DNA of 64,000 nucleotides from Pedobacter ginsengisoli. GTDB taxonomy: Bacteria > Bacteroidota > Bacteroidia > Sphingobacteriales > Sphingobacteriaceae. This document shows positions 8,524-16,860 of the stretch, one piece after another. The DNA lies in assembly GCF_002736205.1 (NCBI RefSeq), contig NZ_CP024091.1, positions 4,647,555-4,711,554 of the forward strand, read 5' to 3'. A program made the translations under genes and the position numbers. Positions within the stretch are counted from its first letter, which is position 1. The number at the start of each line of letters is the position of its first letter. The notes beneath the pieces are model-generated. The model saw only the letters and a list, made by a program, of their open reading frames with translations, had not been told where the DNA came from and did not search any database.

Positions 8524-10350
8524 TTAGCTAAATGTTTGCAATTCAATTAGTTTTTTGTAGAGTCCATTGTGGCTAAGCAACTCTTGATGAGTTCCTGTTT
8601 CAATGATCTCTCCCTTATCAATTACAACGATAAGATCAGCTCCATGTATTGTACTTAATCTGTGTGCTATTACCAGGGAAGTACGATTTTCCATCAATTT
8701 ATTTAGTGCATCCTGAACAAGCTTTTCTGACTCTGTATCTAATGCAGAGGTTGCTTCGTCAAGAAGCATGATAGGTGGGTTAGCTAAAATAGCTCTTGCT
8801 ATGCATAAACGCTGTTTTTGTCCGCCAGATAGTTTATTTCCTCTGTCACCTGTATAAGTTTCATAACCATTTTCGGTCTGTAGGATGAAGTCATGTGCAT
8901 TAGCAATTTTTGCTGCAGCAATTACCTCTGCTTCAGTTGCATCAGGCTTAGCAAAGGCTATATTATTAAATATGGTATCGTTAAATAAAATAGATTCCTG
9001 GTTTACCATACCTAGTTGAGAACGAATGCTCTCTACAGTTAAATCTGCATAATCAAGTCCATCAATTTTTATGCTACCTGATTTTGGATCGTGGAATCTT
9101 GGTATTAAATCCATGAGCGTACTTTTTCCTCCACCAGATGGCCCAACCAAGGCTATAGTTTTGCCTTTTTGAATAGTAAGGTTAATGTTTTTCAATACCT
9201 CTTTTGATTCGTATGAAAAGGAAACATTTTCAAAAACTAATGAATTGTTGAAAGAAGATATTTCTTTTGCATCGGGCTTATTGATCTGTTCTGCTTTGGT
9301 GTCAATTAAATCGAGTACACGTTCTCCGGCAGCTATTCCCGTATGGATTCCGCTAAAAGAATCAGTAAGGGCCTTAGCAGGGCGCATTACTTGTGAAAAT
9401 ATAGCTATATATGCTATAAATTGACTTGTTGAGAGTGCTCCGGGCTGATGACTGATGATTAAGCGACCACCATACCAAACAATGAACGAAACCATTACAA
9501 TACTTAAAAACTCAGACAAAGGAGATCCAAGTTGCTGACGCCTTACCATCTTACGGTTTATGTTAGAGTAAAAGACGTTTTCATTATGAAATCTTTCTTT
9601 TATCCGCTCCGAAGCATTAAAGGCTTTAATGATTTTTATTCCGCCCAGGGCTTCATCTAAAAATCCAATCATTTTTGCGAATGACTCATGGGCTTCCTTG
9701 GCCTGATGTTTTATTCTTTTTACAATTTTACTTATTACAAATGCTGAGATAGGAATAACTAATAATGAAAACAGAGTTAGCTTTATAGAAATGGATAAGA
9801 GTACTAAAACATAGAAAATAAGGGTGAGCGGCTCTTTAAATACAACCTGTAGTGTGTTGGTGACTGTAAATTGTACTACTTGAACATCTGCTGAAACTTT
9901 TGATATAATGTCTCCTTTACGTTCATTATTAAAATAACCAACATGTAAATTCATTACATTTTCGAAAACCGTTTTACGAAGGTTTAACAGGGTGTGAACC
10001 CTTAGGTCTTCCATTGATCTTTGAGAAAAATATCTGAATATATTTGAAAGCAACACAGAGAGGACAATAATGAGACAGATGTAGGTTAGAGTTTTCTCTT
10101 GTCCGTTTGTGATTATTGATGAGTTTACAAACTCTTTAAATTGAGCAGTAATATTAAATGCAGACGCGGCATTATCAGCCAAACCCGAACTTTTGGTAGG
10201 CTCATCAGATATTAATGTTTCGAATAATGGAGCTAATAAGGTAAGGTTAAGTACACTAAAAATAACGGAGAGCACTGTGGTTATAACATATGGAATAGCA
10301 AACTTTTCTATTGGTTTTGCGAAGGAAAGTAATCTGAAATAGATTTTCAT
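8524..10350 (-). CDS. ABC transporter, MsbA-like fused permease and ATPase
   Basis: Half-transporter of about 608 residues with an N-terminal six-helix exporter domain and a C-terminal nucleotide-binding domain. Visible motifs are Walker A GPSGGGKST, the signature LSGGQKQR, Walker B IMLLDEATSALD and the H-loop IAHRLST. It should work as a homodimer flipping a lipid-linked substrate across the inner membrane. As first gene of an operon with four glycosyltransferases, its cargo is more likely a lipid-linked oligosaccharide than lipid A itself (inference). I use the ATG at 10350; the TTG codon just upstream at 10353 is less likely. A TAnnTTTG motif lies 63 bases upstream. Confidence 0.9.
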   Translation of the reverse strand: MKIYFRLLSFAKPIEKFAIPYVITTVLSVIFSVLNLTLLAPLFETLISDEPTKSSGLADNAASAFNITAQFKEFVNSSIITNGQEKTLTYICLIIVLSVLLSNIFRYFSQRSMEDLRVHTLLNLRKTVFENVMNLHVGYFNNERKGDIISKVSADVQVVQFTVTNTLQVVFKEPLTLIFYVLVLLSISIKLTLFSLLVIPISAFVISKIVKRIKHQAKEAHESFAKMIGFLDEALGGIKIIKAFNASERIKERFHNENVFYSNINRKMVRRQQLGSPLSEFLSIVMVSFIVWYGGRLIISHQPGALSTSQFIAYIAIFSQVMRPAKALTDSFSGIHTGIAAGERVLDLIDTKAEQINKPDAKEISSFNNSLVFENVSFSYESKEVLKNINLTIQKGKTIALVGPSGGGKSTLMDLIPRFHDPKSGSIKIDGLDYADLTVESIRSQLGMVNQESILFNDTIFNNIAFAKPDATEAEVIAAAKIANAHDFILQTENGYETYTGDRGNKLSGGQKQRLCIARAILANPPIMLLDEATSALDTESEKLVQDALNKLMENRTSLVIAHRLSTIHGADLIVVIDKGEIIETGTHQELLSHNGLYKKLIELQTFS

Positions 10351-10413
10351 CAAAATGTATTTTGTTTTTATCTGTTATGATAATTCGTTAAGTAACGACA
10401 TGTGACTAAAGAG

Positions 10414-10421
10414 CAAAGGTA
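10414..10421 (-). promoter_or_regulatory. TAnnTTTG promoter element for the ABC/glycosyltransferase operon
   Basis: On the minus strand this reads TACCTTTG, matching the Bacteroidota -7 motif; a TTGAC lies 22 bases further upstream (complement of 10442-10446). It stands 63 bases before the ABC transporter ATG. Confidence 0.6.
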
Positions 10422-10468
10422 CATACTATTTAGTTTTTTAAGTCAATATTCATTTATATAAAAGGGTG

Positions 10469-10476
10469 TATATTTG
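10469..10476 (+). promoter_or_regulatory. TAnnTTTG promoter element, near-leaderless
   Basis: TATATTTG ends only six bases before the ATG at 10483, so transcription would begin at or next to the start codon. No clear -33 TTTG is visible at the canonical distance. Confidence 0.55.
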
Positions 10477-10482
10477 TATTTC

Positions 10483-11586
10483 ATGTACCAAAATAGTTCC
10501 ATTGATATAGTTATACCTTCTTTCAGGTTAGATGAGAGTATCCTTTTAAACATTTTTAATGTTGAAAGGCCAGACGGATTTTTAGTGAATTTTTATATTG
10601 TGGCTGATAATCCCTCAGCAGAAATACCCTATGGAATTTTAAAATTAGCTGAGGAGCATAAAATTAACCTAATTAGGAATGAGGTTAATTTGGGTTTTTC
10701 CAAAACTAGGAATAATGGTATTCGGTTAGGCAATAGTAAATGGGTTTTACTATTAGATGATGATATTGTGCCTTCAGAAAAACTATTGATCGCATATGCG
10801 GATGCAATTAAAAGCAACCTGGATTCTATTGGTTTTGCAGGGGTGACCAACTTTCCTTTGCCATTTAATGCAGCTACACGGGCTATGGATATTAATGGTA
10901 CAACAGGACACTTTAATGCGGCATTAGATAACAAACCTTTGGCCTGGGTACCAACCGCTAATGTTATGTTAAACAGAGAAAAAATGGATACAACTTTGTT
11001 TAACGAGAAGTTGGATAAAGGGGGGGAGGATATAGAGTTTTTACTTAGAAATAGCTTAATTTATAAAGAAAAATATACTCCTGTACCCGGTGCAGTAGTA
11101 GAACACCCATGGTGGGATAATGGCGCTATCCAAACAGAGCGGGGTTTTAGATATGGGCGTGGCGCAGCAGATATTGCAGTTCTTGATACAATAAAACCTT
11201 ATACTTATCATGATTTTCTAAATACATCAGAATCTCTTCTGCTTTTGATGGTTTGTTCTGCTATGACAGTAGCTTTCTATTCAGCTCGAACCTTGTTTTT
11301 GCTGATGTTTTTAATCCTTTTCTCAGAGATATTAACCAACCTTATTAAAACCTTTTATAAATCAAAAGGATTCTCTCTTTCTGTAGCTTTAAATCTGTTT
11401 TGGATCAAGAACTGTTATGAAGCCGGGTATCTCTTCGAAAGTTTATCAAGAGGCAGACTGTCAGGTTTTGGAGAGCGGATTGAAATGGGATTTGCTAAAG
11501 AAAACCCAGGTTGGTTTAGGTTAAATAAATGGAAGATAATCAAAATGGTTCTTCTAATAATTATGTTTACTGCTACTCTTTTATAA
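10483..11586 (+). CDS. Glycosyltransferase family 2 with C-terminal membrane segments
   Basis: About 367 residues. The GT-A domain (IDIVIPSFR at the start, FSKTRNNGI, LLLDDDIVP acidic motif) is followed by two or three hydrophobic segments in the last third, so it is probably anchored at the inner membrane. The frame can be extended to a TTG at 10474, but that codon lies inside the TATATTTG promoter motif, so the ATG at 10483 is preferred. It is divergent from the ABC operon, and its 3' end overlaps the next minus-strand GT2 gene by 14 bases. Donor unknown. Confidence 0.84.
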   Translation: MYQNSSIDIVIPSFRLDESILLNIFNVERPDGFLVNFYIVADNPSAEIPYGILKLAEEHKINLIRNEVNLGFSKTRNNGIRLGNSKWVLLLDDDIVPSEKLLIAYADAIKSNLDSIGFAGVTNFPLPFNAATRAMDINGTTGHFNAALDNKPLAWVPTANVMLNREKMDTTLFNEKLDKGGEDIEFLLRNSLIYKEKYTPVPGAVVEHPWWDNGAIQTERGFRYGRGAADIAVLDTIKPYTYHDFLNTSESLLLLMVCSAMTVAFYSARTLFLLMFLILFSEILTNLIKTFYKSKGFSLSVALNLFWIKNCYEAGYLFESLSRGRLSGFGERIEMGFAKENPGWFRLNKWKIIKMVLLIIMFTATLL

Positions 11587-12367
11587 TTCCATTCTTACAG
11601 CGAATAGTCTTTTTTCTGACAGCATTGAGATATTTTTTGAAATTAATATCTTCGTTATGTCTGGAGTTTATTTTATGAAAAAGATGGAAACAAACTGCCT
11701 TTAATTTTAATTGCCTCTGTCTGATCCCAAGGTTTGTAAGCCTTGCAGCCAGTTCAATATCTTCGTGACCCCAACCTTCAAGATCATTGTTGTAACCATT
11801 GACTGCAATGAAATCGTGTTTCCAAAATGAAAAATTACAGCCTCTAAGATTGTTTGATCTGAAGTGATTGCCTTTAAACAGGCCAGAGAAAATTGGCAAA
11901 TAGCTGGCATTTATTTTACTGCCTACTCCTTTGGTTAAAGAACTAATTTGGATGTTTTTGCTGCTTATTATGGTGTTTGTTAAATCGGCTGATAGCATTG
12001 ACCTGCTTCCTTTAATGTAATAACCATGTTGAGCCTCTTCAATATGGTCGGCAATAAAGCTTGGATGCAAAATAATATCACCATCTATTTGTATGATGTA
12101 ATTTCCACTTGCCGAAGAAATGGCATTATTCATAATAATGGTTTTTCTAAAACCAAGATCTTCCTGCCATAAATGTTTTACAGGTACTTTTACTTTATGT
12201 TTGAATTCATCTATAGTAACTTTTGTCCTTTCGTCTGAGCCATCATCAGCAATAATTATTTCATCGGGCAATACCCTTAAGTTTAAAATGCTTTTGAAAA
12301 CAAGCTCCAGTGCCTTGGGCCAATTGTACGTAGATATAACAAGAGTTACAGAAATTTTGTTATTCAT
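11573..12367 (-). CDS. Glycosyltransferase family 2, tandem paralogue B
   Basis: 264 residues. Motifs are VTLVISTYNWP at the start, IADDGS, QEDLGFRKT, IDGDIILH, and the C-terminal GWGHEDIELAARL block typical of the galactosyltransferase-like C-terminal region of chondroitin-type GT2 enzymes. It is closely related to its upstream neighbour (same STYNWP, DEI-IADDGS, WQEDLGFRKT, GWG-ED blocks), so the pair arose by duplication. It starts two bases after that gene ends and shares its promoter. The 3' end overlaps a convergent GT2 gene. Confidence 0.87.
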   Translation of the reverse strand: MNNKISVTLVISTYNWPKALELVFKSILNLRVLPDEIIIADDGSDERTKVTIDEFKHKVKVPVKHLWQEDLGFRKTIIMNNAISSASGNYIIQIDGDIILHPSFIADHIEEAQHGYYIKGSRSMLSADLTNTIISSKNIQISSLTKGVGSKINASYLPIFSGLFKGNHFRSNNLRGCNFSFWKHDFIAVNGYNNDLEGWGHEDIELAARLTNLGIRQRQLKLKAVCFHLFHKINSRHNEDINFKKYLNAVRKKTIRCKNGIIKE

Positions 12368-12369
12368 GT

Positions 12370-13179
12370 CTATAAGTATTGATTTATACCATATTCACAA
12401 TAAACTTTTTTGAGTGCTATAGTCTCTTTAAATAGCCTCTGGTTTTCTGCCAGGGAGGCTCTGGAATTTTCTTTATGGTATATATGAAATGCGACTGCTC
12501 CCAATTTGAGGAAACGTTTTTTTACTCCGATATTAAGGAGTCTGGCAATAAATTCTTTGTCTTCAGGGCCCCATCCGGTAAAACTTTCATTATACCCATT
12601 TACTTTTATAGCATCAGAACGCCAAAATGCCATGTTGCATCCGTGAATTTCGTATAGCTCGTCGCCCTTGATTTTGTATTTTTTTTCGAACAGTGGCCAT
12701 AAAAAAGGGATACGTATAACGCTGAAAAAATTATCTACGTTCTTGTTGAAGATATTAATTTTAGAAACCTGCTTGCTTACTAATTTGGCCGAAAGTTTTT
12801 TGCTCAAGTATCCTCGACTGGCTCTTACGAATGTTCCGGGAATAGCGAAGTTTATATGATCTTCAATGAATTTTCTGTGAATAATAATGTCGCCATCTAT
12901 TTCAATAATATAGTCACTCTTGGCGCCTGCAATAGCTTTATTTAAGATCAGGGTTTTTCTAAAACCAAGATCTTCCTGCCAAAAATGGAGTATGGGTATA
13001 TTGAATAGTTTTTTATATTTTTCAATTATTATCTTGGTTTCTTCTGTAGATCCGTCATCGGCAATTAGTATTTCATCTGGCATTTTTGACTGCAATAAAA
13101 CGCTAGAAAGCGACAAATCTAGAGCTTCCGGCCAATTGTACGTAGATATTAATAAAGCAACCGTAATTTGTTTTTGCAT
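12370..13179 (-). CDS. Glycosyltransferase family 2, tandem paralogue A
   Basis: 269 residues with the same motif set as its downstream paralogue: VALLISTYNWP, IADDGSTEET, WQEDLGFRKT, the acidic IDGDII motif and GWGPEDKEF near the C-terminus. It is first in a two-gene transcript, with a TAAATTTG element 22 bases upstream on the minus strand. Likely cytoplasmic or membrane-peripheral. The sugar specificities of the two copies cannot be separated from sequence. Confidence 0.87.
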   Translation of the reverse strand: MQKQITVALLISTYNWPEALDLSLSSVLLQSKMPDEILIADDGSTEETKIIIEKYKKLFNIPILHFWQEDLGFRKTLILNKAIAGAKSDYIIEIDGDIIIHRKFIEDHINFAIPGTFVRASRGYLSKKLSAKLVSKQVSKINIFNKNVDNFFSVIRIPFLWPLFEKKYKIKGDELYEIHGCNMAFWRSDAIKVNGYNESFTGWGPEDKEFIARLLNIGVKKRFLKLGAVAFHIYHKENSRASLAENQRLFKETIALKKVYCEYGINQYL

Positions 13180-13201
13180 TGGGTAGTTCGGGATAAAGGC
13201 T

Positions 13202-13209
13202 CAAATTTA
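13202..13209 (-). promoter_or_regulatory. TAnnTTTG element upstream of the GT2 pair
   Basis: Minus-strand TAAATTTG, 22 bases before the ATG at 13179. A -33 TTTG at canonical spacing is not evident. Confidence 0.5.
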
Positions 13210-13263
13210 CAATTTATGTGCCCCAATTTATAATTCACTAGAATTTGCTCCTTTGATTTAAAT

Positions 13264-13923
13264 TTATTCCGGTTTTAGTACAGTTGAAGTTAGCTGAAGT
13301 TTTTTCCAGTGATTGGATTTCTTTTCGTACAGGAAAAATTTTGCCAACTTGTATTTGTCTCTTAGATATGGGGCATATTCTATCCCGAATGTTCTATAAG
13401 GGATATCTGGGTTTTTTGATAAACAATCATTTATTGCAGCTGTGTATACAGTGGGTCCAGTCATTTTATGTACATCATGCGGGAATTCGTTTTTCCTGAT
13501 ATTTTCAAGTACAAGCTCCATGGTTTTTTGAAGGAATGGGTGGCCTGCTTCATAAAACAAAGCCCATTGTACATAACAGATTGGGTTTTTCTCAGGAGAT
13601 AGTACTGCTACATCATCAGGTTTTATGAATTGGTTAAAGTTCTGTTTAACGTTACAATCAATGTCCAGATAAACACCTCCCTTTTTTAATAAAACGGCAT
13701 ATCTAAAAAAGTCTGCTTTGGCAGCACCAATGTTTAGTTTTTTGTATAGCCTTAACGTTTCATCATCAAATTCCTCGGTAATGAATTTCTCAATCCTTTC
13801 ATCATCATAAAATTCATATTGATAGTCTGGGTTTCTTTTTAGGAATCTGAAAATGTGCCAACGTGTAATTAAAGGCAGCTTTTTTGATTTAAAAGTTTGG
13901 TGTATGATTTTTGGTATTGACAT
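13264..13923 (-). CDS. Glycosyltransferase family 32 (DXD-motif sugar transferase)
   Basis: 219 residues. It begins IPKIIHQTFKSK, the usual GT32/Och1-like opening, then has AAKADFFRYAVLLKKGGVYLDIDCN, which holds the DXD metal-binding motif. This family transfers mannose, galactose or other hexoses to glycan acceptors. It is transcribed alone or just ahead of the GT2 pair; the 84-base gap carries a separate promoter motif for the pair. A minus-strand TATCTTTG lies 64 bases upstream of its ATG. Confidence 0.88.
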   Translation of the reverse strand: MSIPKIIHQTFKSKKLPLITRWHIFRFLKRNPDYQYEFYDDERIEKFITEEFDDETLRLYKKLNIGAAKADFFRYAVLLKKGGVYLDIDCNVKQNFNQFIKPDDVAVLSPEKNPICYVQWALFYEAGHPFLQKTMELVLENIRKNEFPHDVHKMTGPTVYTAAINDCLSKNPDIPYRTFGIEYAPYLRDKYKLAKFFLYEKKSNHWKKLQLTSTVLKPE

Positions 13924-13987
13924 TTTAGAATAAAAAAGATGTAATGAAAAACACGTTAAATAATGAATAAATTGTATTTCTTTGTGC

Positions 13988-13995
13988 CAAAGATA
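13988..13995 (-). promoter_or_regulatory. TAnnTTTG element upstream of the GT32 gene
   Basis: Minus-strand TATCTTTG in the 80-base divergent region between the GT32 gene and the meaB-like gene. Confidence 0.5.
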
Positions 13996-14003
13996 GTTTA
14001 TTA

Positions 14004-14887
14004 ATGGATACCAATTATCCCCTTATAGAAGGAATTGAGCAAGGAAGTTTTTTAGCTTTGGCAAGAGCCTTAACGTTGGTTGAAAATGATATTGCTCCTT
14101 CTGCTGATATTTTGCGTATGCTTAATGTTAGATCGGCAGTTCCAATAATTGGAATTACGGGGCCTCCTGGTGCGGGCAAAAGTACGCTGGTTAATGCAAT
14201 AACAGAGCATCTTGCTGCTCAGGGTAAAAAAATAGCCATTCTGGCAGTCGATCCTACTTCTCCTTTTAATTTTGGTTCATTGTTGGGCGACCGCATTAGA
14301 ATGTCTCAACAATTTAACAATCCGAATGTATATATCAGATCTGTGGCAACAAGGGGCGCTTTGGGGGGATCTCAGCAAAAACAATAGAAATGATTGATGT
14401 GATGAGGAGTGCTGACTTTGATGTGATCTTTGTGGAAACGGTTGGAGTAGGGCAATCGGAAATTGAAATTGCGGGTCTTGCTGATAAAACAGTTGTTGTT
14501 TTAGTGCCTGAATCAGGAGATGAAATCCAGAGTATAAAGTCGGGGATAATGGAAATCGCGCAGTGTTTTGTTGTAAATAAAGCAGATAGAGAAGGCGCTG
14601 ATGTATTTGCAAATACTTTAAAAAAGCTTGTACGGCATCAACAGATACCTGTTTTTAAAACTGTTGCAGATAAGAATGAAGGAGTGGAAGAGCTTTGTGA
14701 ATGGCTAATGATTCCAGGTAAATCTGATGGAAAACGGAGAGCCTTGTTATTGGCAGAGAAGGCATTTAAGCTTATAGAACACTATCGTATGAAAAATGTT
14801 GATAAAGTTAAACTTCATTCAGAAATGGTAGAAGCACTGAAAAGGTCAGATTTTAACATTTATAAGTTTGTGGATCAATGGATTTAG
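14004..14887 (+). pseudogene. meaB: MeaB/ArgK-type GTPase interrupted by a -1 frameshift in a G run
   Basis: MeaB is a G3E-family GTPase that protects and reloads B12-dependent methylmalonyl-CoA mutase. Bases 14004-14387 encode the N-terminal part with P-loop GPPGAGKST, the DPTSPF segment and ATRGALGG, then run out of frame into a TAG. The second frame, from 14390 to 14887, encodes the rest (FVETVGVGQSE, then NKAD). Inserting one G into the G6 run at 14363-14368 rejoins them in the family's expected order: ALGG-ISAKTIEMIDV. The cause is a real one-base deletion, a homopolymer sequencing error, or a slippage site; both halves otherwise look intact. No mutase gene is nearby. Confidence 0.88.
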
Positions 14888-15128
14888 ATGGCTTTGTCTT
14901 AAAAACAGGACTTTTATGTATACAGGAATAGGACAATATTTAAAAAATGTTAATTGTTTTTAACATCATCTAACTTTTATTTTACATAGCAGATTCAGAA
15001 TTGTTAATTGTAAACATGATTCTAAGGGCTGTAGGCGCTGTTTTTGTACTTTTAATGCTGTATGGAATTCAGGATTCATTTTTATTGACATTTTTTTAAT
15101 ACAAAACATAAATACTATTCTTGTTATG
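14888..15128. other. Intergenic region before the ompA promoters
   Basis: AT-rich gap between the meaB-like gene and the first ompA promoter. I see no terminator with a T run. A 27-codon frame at 15016-15099 (ATG to TAA, mostly hydrophobic) could encode a tiny membrane peptide, but it has no promoter motif or other support. Confidence 0.3.
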
Positions 15129-15159
15129 TTTGCATAATTGTCGGTATTTAATAAATTTG
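15129..15159 (+). promoter_or_regulatory. Canonical Bacteroidota promoter P1 of ompA
   Basis: TTTG at 15129-15132, exactly 19 bases, then TAAATTTG at 15152-15159: a full match to the TTTG-N19-TAnnTTTG consensus. It implies a leader of about 100 bases before the ATG at 15264. Confidence 0.75.
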
Positions 15160-15180
15160 GAACAGAGTTTGTACAAGTGT

Positions 15181-15210
15181 TTTGAGAAATTAAAAATTTG
15201 TTTAATTTTG
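15181..15210 (+). promoter_or_regulatory. Second tandem promoter P2 of ompA
   Basis: TTTG at 15181-15184, 18 bases, TAATTTTG at 15203-15210. It would give a leader of about 50 bases. That leader is rich in A and contains no GGAGG-like site, as expected for strongly expressed genes in this phylum. Confidence 0.6.
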
Positions 15211-15263
15211 CTACACAAAAAAAACATACAATTAAAATTTGTTTAACCTTAAAAAAGAAAATT

Positions 15264-16592
15264 ATGAATTATTCTACTTTAAAAAAGAGTCTAGCAGTTT
15301 CTTTTGTTGCGTTAATGGGAGTTACCTCTCTTGCTAACGCTCAGGATGCTACTGGATCTTCTTCTTCAGCCAAGGTATTTGGTGGGAGAGGTCAGTACAG
15401 ATCTTGGTCATTCGGGATCAACGGTGGTGTTTTGTCACCATTTGTTGCTATCGGTGGTACCAATGATTTCAACAAGATGGACGTAAACTTAGGTTACGGT
15501 ATCTCATTAAGAAAGCAATTAGGTCATGCATTTGGTTTAGAAGGTAACATTTTCCGTGGAAAAGTATCTGGATCAAGACAAAATGCTACAATTTCTCCAA
15601 AAGAATTTGAAACTGAAATAGGTTATGCTGCTGACATCAGAGGTGTTGTTAACGTTGCAACTGTTGATTTCTTACGTCGTGAGAACTCAGTTAACTTCTT
15701 CGTTACTGCTGGTTACGGTTTAATCGCTTATGCTCCTAAAGTTGACGGTGTTGACTGGAAAGATAAAGCTATAGGTGATGTTAATGACAGACACGATGCT
15801 AAAACTTATGTAAAAGAAGCTTATATCCCAGTTGGTGCTGGTGTTAAATTCAAAGTTTCTGAGCGTGTATCATTTAACTTAGGTTATACTATGCACTTCA
15901 TTGATGGAGATAACTTTGATGCAACTTACGCAAACGGAGCTTCTAACAAAGATAAATTCTCTTACGGATATGCTGGTTTAGAATTCTCTCTAGGTTCTAA
16001 ATCTAAACCGAACTTGGATTGGGTTAACCCACTTGCTTTAATGTATGATGAATTGAAAGATCCTTCATTACGTCAAGAAGTTGAAGCTTTAAAAGCTCGT
16101 GTTGCTAATGTTGAGCAAGCTGTTGAAGGTTTGAAAAAAGATTCTGATGGTGACGGTGTTTCTGATCAGTTTGACAAATGCCCAGGAACTCCTGCAGGTA
16201 CTGCTGTTGACGGTTCAGGATGTCCTCTACCTAAAATGACTGAAACAGCTCCTGCTAGCAATGTAACTGGTTTTGAAACTATCCAATTTGAATTTAACTC
16301 ATCAGTTTTAAAAACTGAAGCTTACCCTACTTTAGATAAATTATCTTCAGTATTGCGTGAAAACGGTGGTAAAGTAGCTGTTAACGGTTACGCTTCAAGC
16401 GAAGGTACTGCTGCATACAATTTGAAATTATCTAAAGACAGAGCTAATTCTGTTAAAACTTACTTAGTTAACTCTGGTGTTAACGCTAGTCAAGTTGTAA
16501 CTAAAGGTTATGGCGAAGCTAATCCAATTGCTTCTAACGATACTGAAGAAGGTCGTATCCAAAACCGTCGTGTTGAAACAGCTAGAAACTAA
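15264..16592 (+). CDS. OmpA family outer-membrane protein with TSP3 linker
   Basis: 442 residues. An N-terminal signal peptide ends at ANAQ. A beta-barrel region of roughly 250 residues follows, then a short helical linker, one thrombospondin-type-3 calcium-binding repeat (DSDGDGVSDQFDKCP) and a C-terminal OmpA peptidoglycan-binding domain (TVN-GYASSEGTAAYN, then RIQNRRVE). It tethers the outer membrane to the wall. I chose the ATG at 15264 because the signal peptide starts there; the frame extends 22 codons upstream through the A-rich leader. Strong codon bias, two promoters and a strong terminator suggest a very abundant protein. Confidence 0.93.
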   Translation: MNYSTLKKSLAVSFVALMGVTSLANAQDATGSSSSAKVFGGRGQYRSWSFGINGGVLSPFVAIGGTNDFNKMDVNLGYGISLRKQLGHAFGLEGNIFRGKVSGSRQNATISPKEFETEIGYAADIRGVVNVATVDFLRRENSVNFFVTAGYGLIAYAPKVDGVDWKDKAIGDVNDRHDAKTYVKEAYIPVGAGVKFKVSERVSFNLGYTMHFIDGDNFDATYANGASNKDKFSYGYAGLEFSLGSKSKPNLDWVNPLALMYDELKDPSLRQEVEALKARVANVEQAVEGLKKDSDGDGVSDQFDKCPGTPAGTAVDGSGCPLPKMTETAPASNVTGFETIQFEFNSSVLKTEAYPTLDKLSSVLRENGGKVAVNGYASSEGTAAYNLKLSKDRANSVKTYLVNSGVNASQVVTKGYGEANPIASNDTEEGRIQNRRVETARN

Positions 16593-16613
16593 GAATTTCT
16601 AACAACAATACTT

Positions 16614-16644
16614 AAAAGGGCTCCAAATACTGGAGCCCTTTTTT
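16614..16644 (+). terminator. Rho-independent terminator after ompA
   Basis: Twelve-base stem (16614-16625 with 16631-16642, core GGGCTCC/GGAGCCC), five-base loop, then T run. Confidence 0.92.
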
Positions 16645-16704
16645 ATTACAATAAATTTTGCAAGGCGGAGATGTTCTTCTAATTATATTTAGCACTATTT
16701 TATC

Positions 16705-16712
16705 TAAATTTG
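16705..16712 (+). promoter_or_regulatory. TAnnTTTG element before the small-peptide/ridA operon
   Basis: TAAATTTG, ending seven bases before the ATG of the 46-codon gene at 16720, so the transcript would have almost no leader. Confidence 0.55.
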
Positions 16713-16719
16713 GAGTAAG

Positions 16720-16860
16720 ATGTATTTCTTTAGAAAAAAAGACCCGAACAGGCCTACTAATATTAATATCAAAATAATGCATATCATTAATGCAACAGCT
16801 ATTATTGTGTTTGTTGCAGGGATTTTATGGAAATTAATTGATTGGATTTTACTGAAATGA
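16720..16860 (+). CDS. Small single-pass membrane peptide, coupled to ridA
   Basis: 46 residues. The N-terminus is basic and polar (FRKKDPNRPTN); residues about 23-44 form one hydrophobic membrane helix ending WKLIDWILLK. The support for a real gene is positional: its TGA stop at 16858-16860 overlaps the ridA ATG at 16857-16859 in an ATGA junction, which implies translational coupling. A TAAATTTG promoter motif stands seven bases before its ATG. I do not recognise a family with certainty. The function is unknown; it is presumably an inner-membrane peptide. Confidence 0.7.
   Translation: MYFFRKKDPNRPTNINIKIMHIINATAIIVFVAGILWKLIDWILLK

Noticed and set aside
15198..15263. N-terminal extension of the OmpA protein
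   Set aside because: It covers the promoter P2 and the A-rich leader; the signal peptide starts at 15264.
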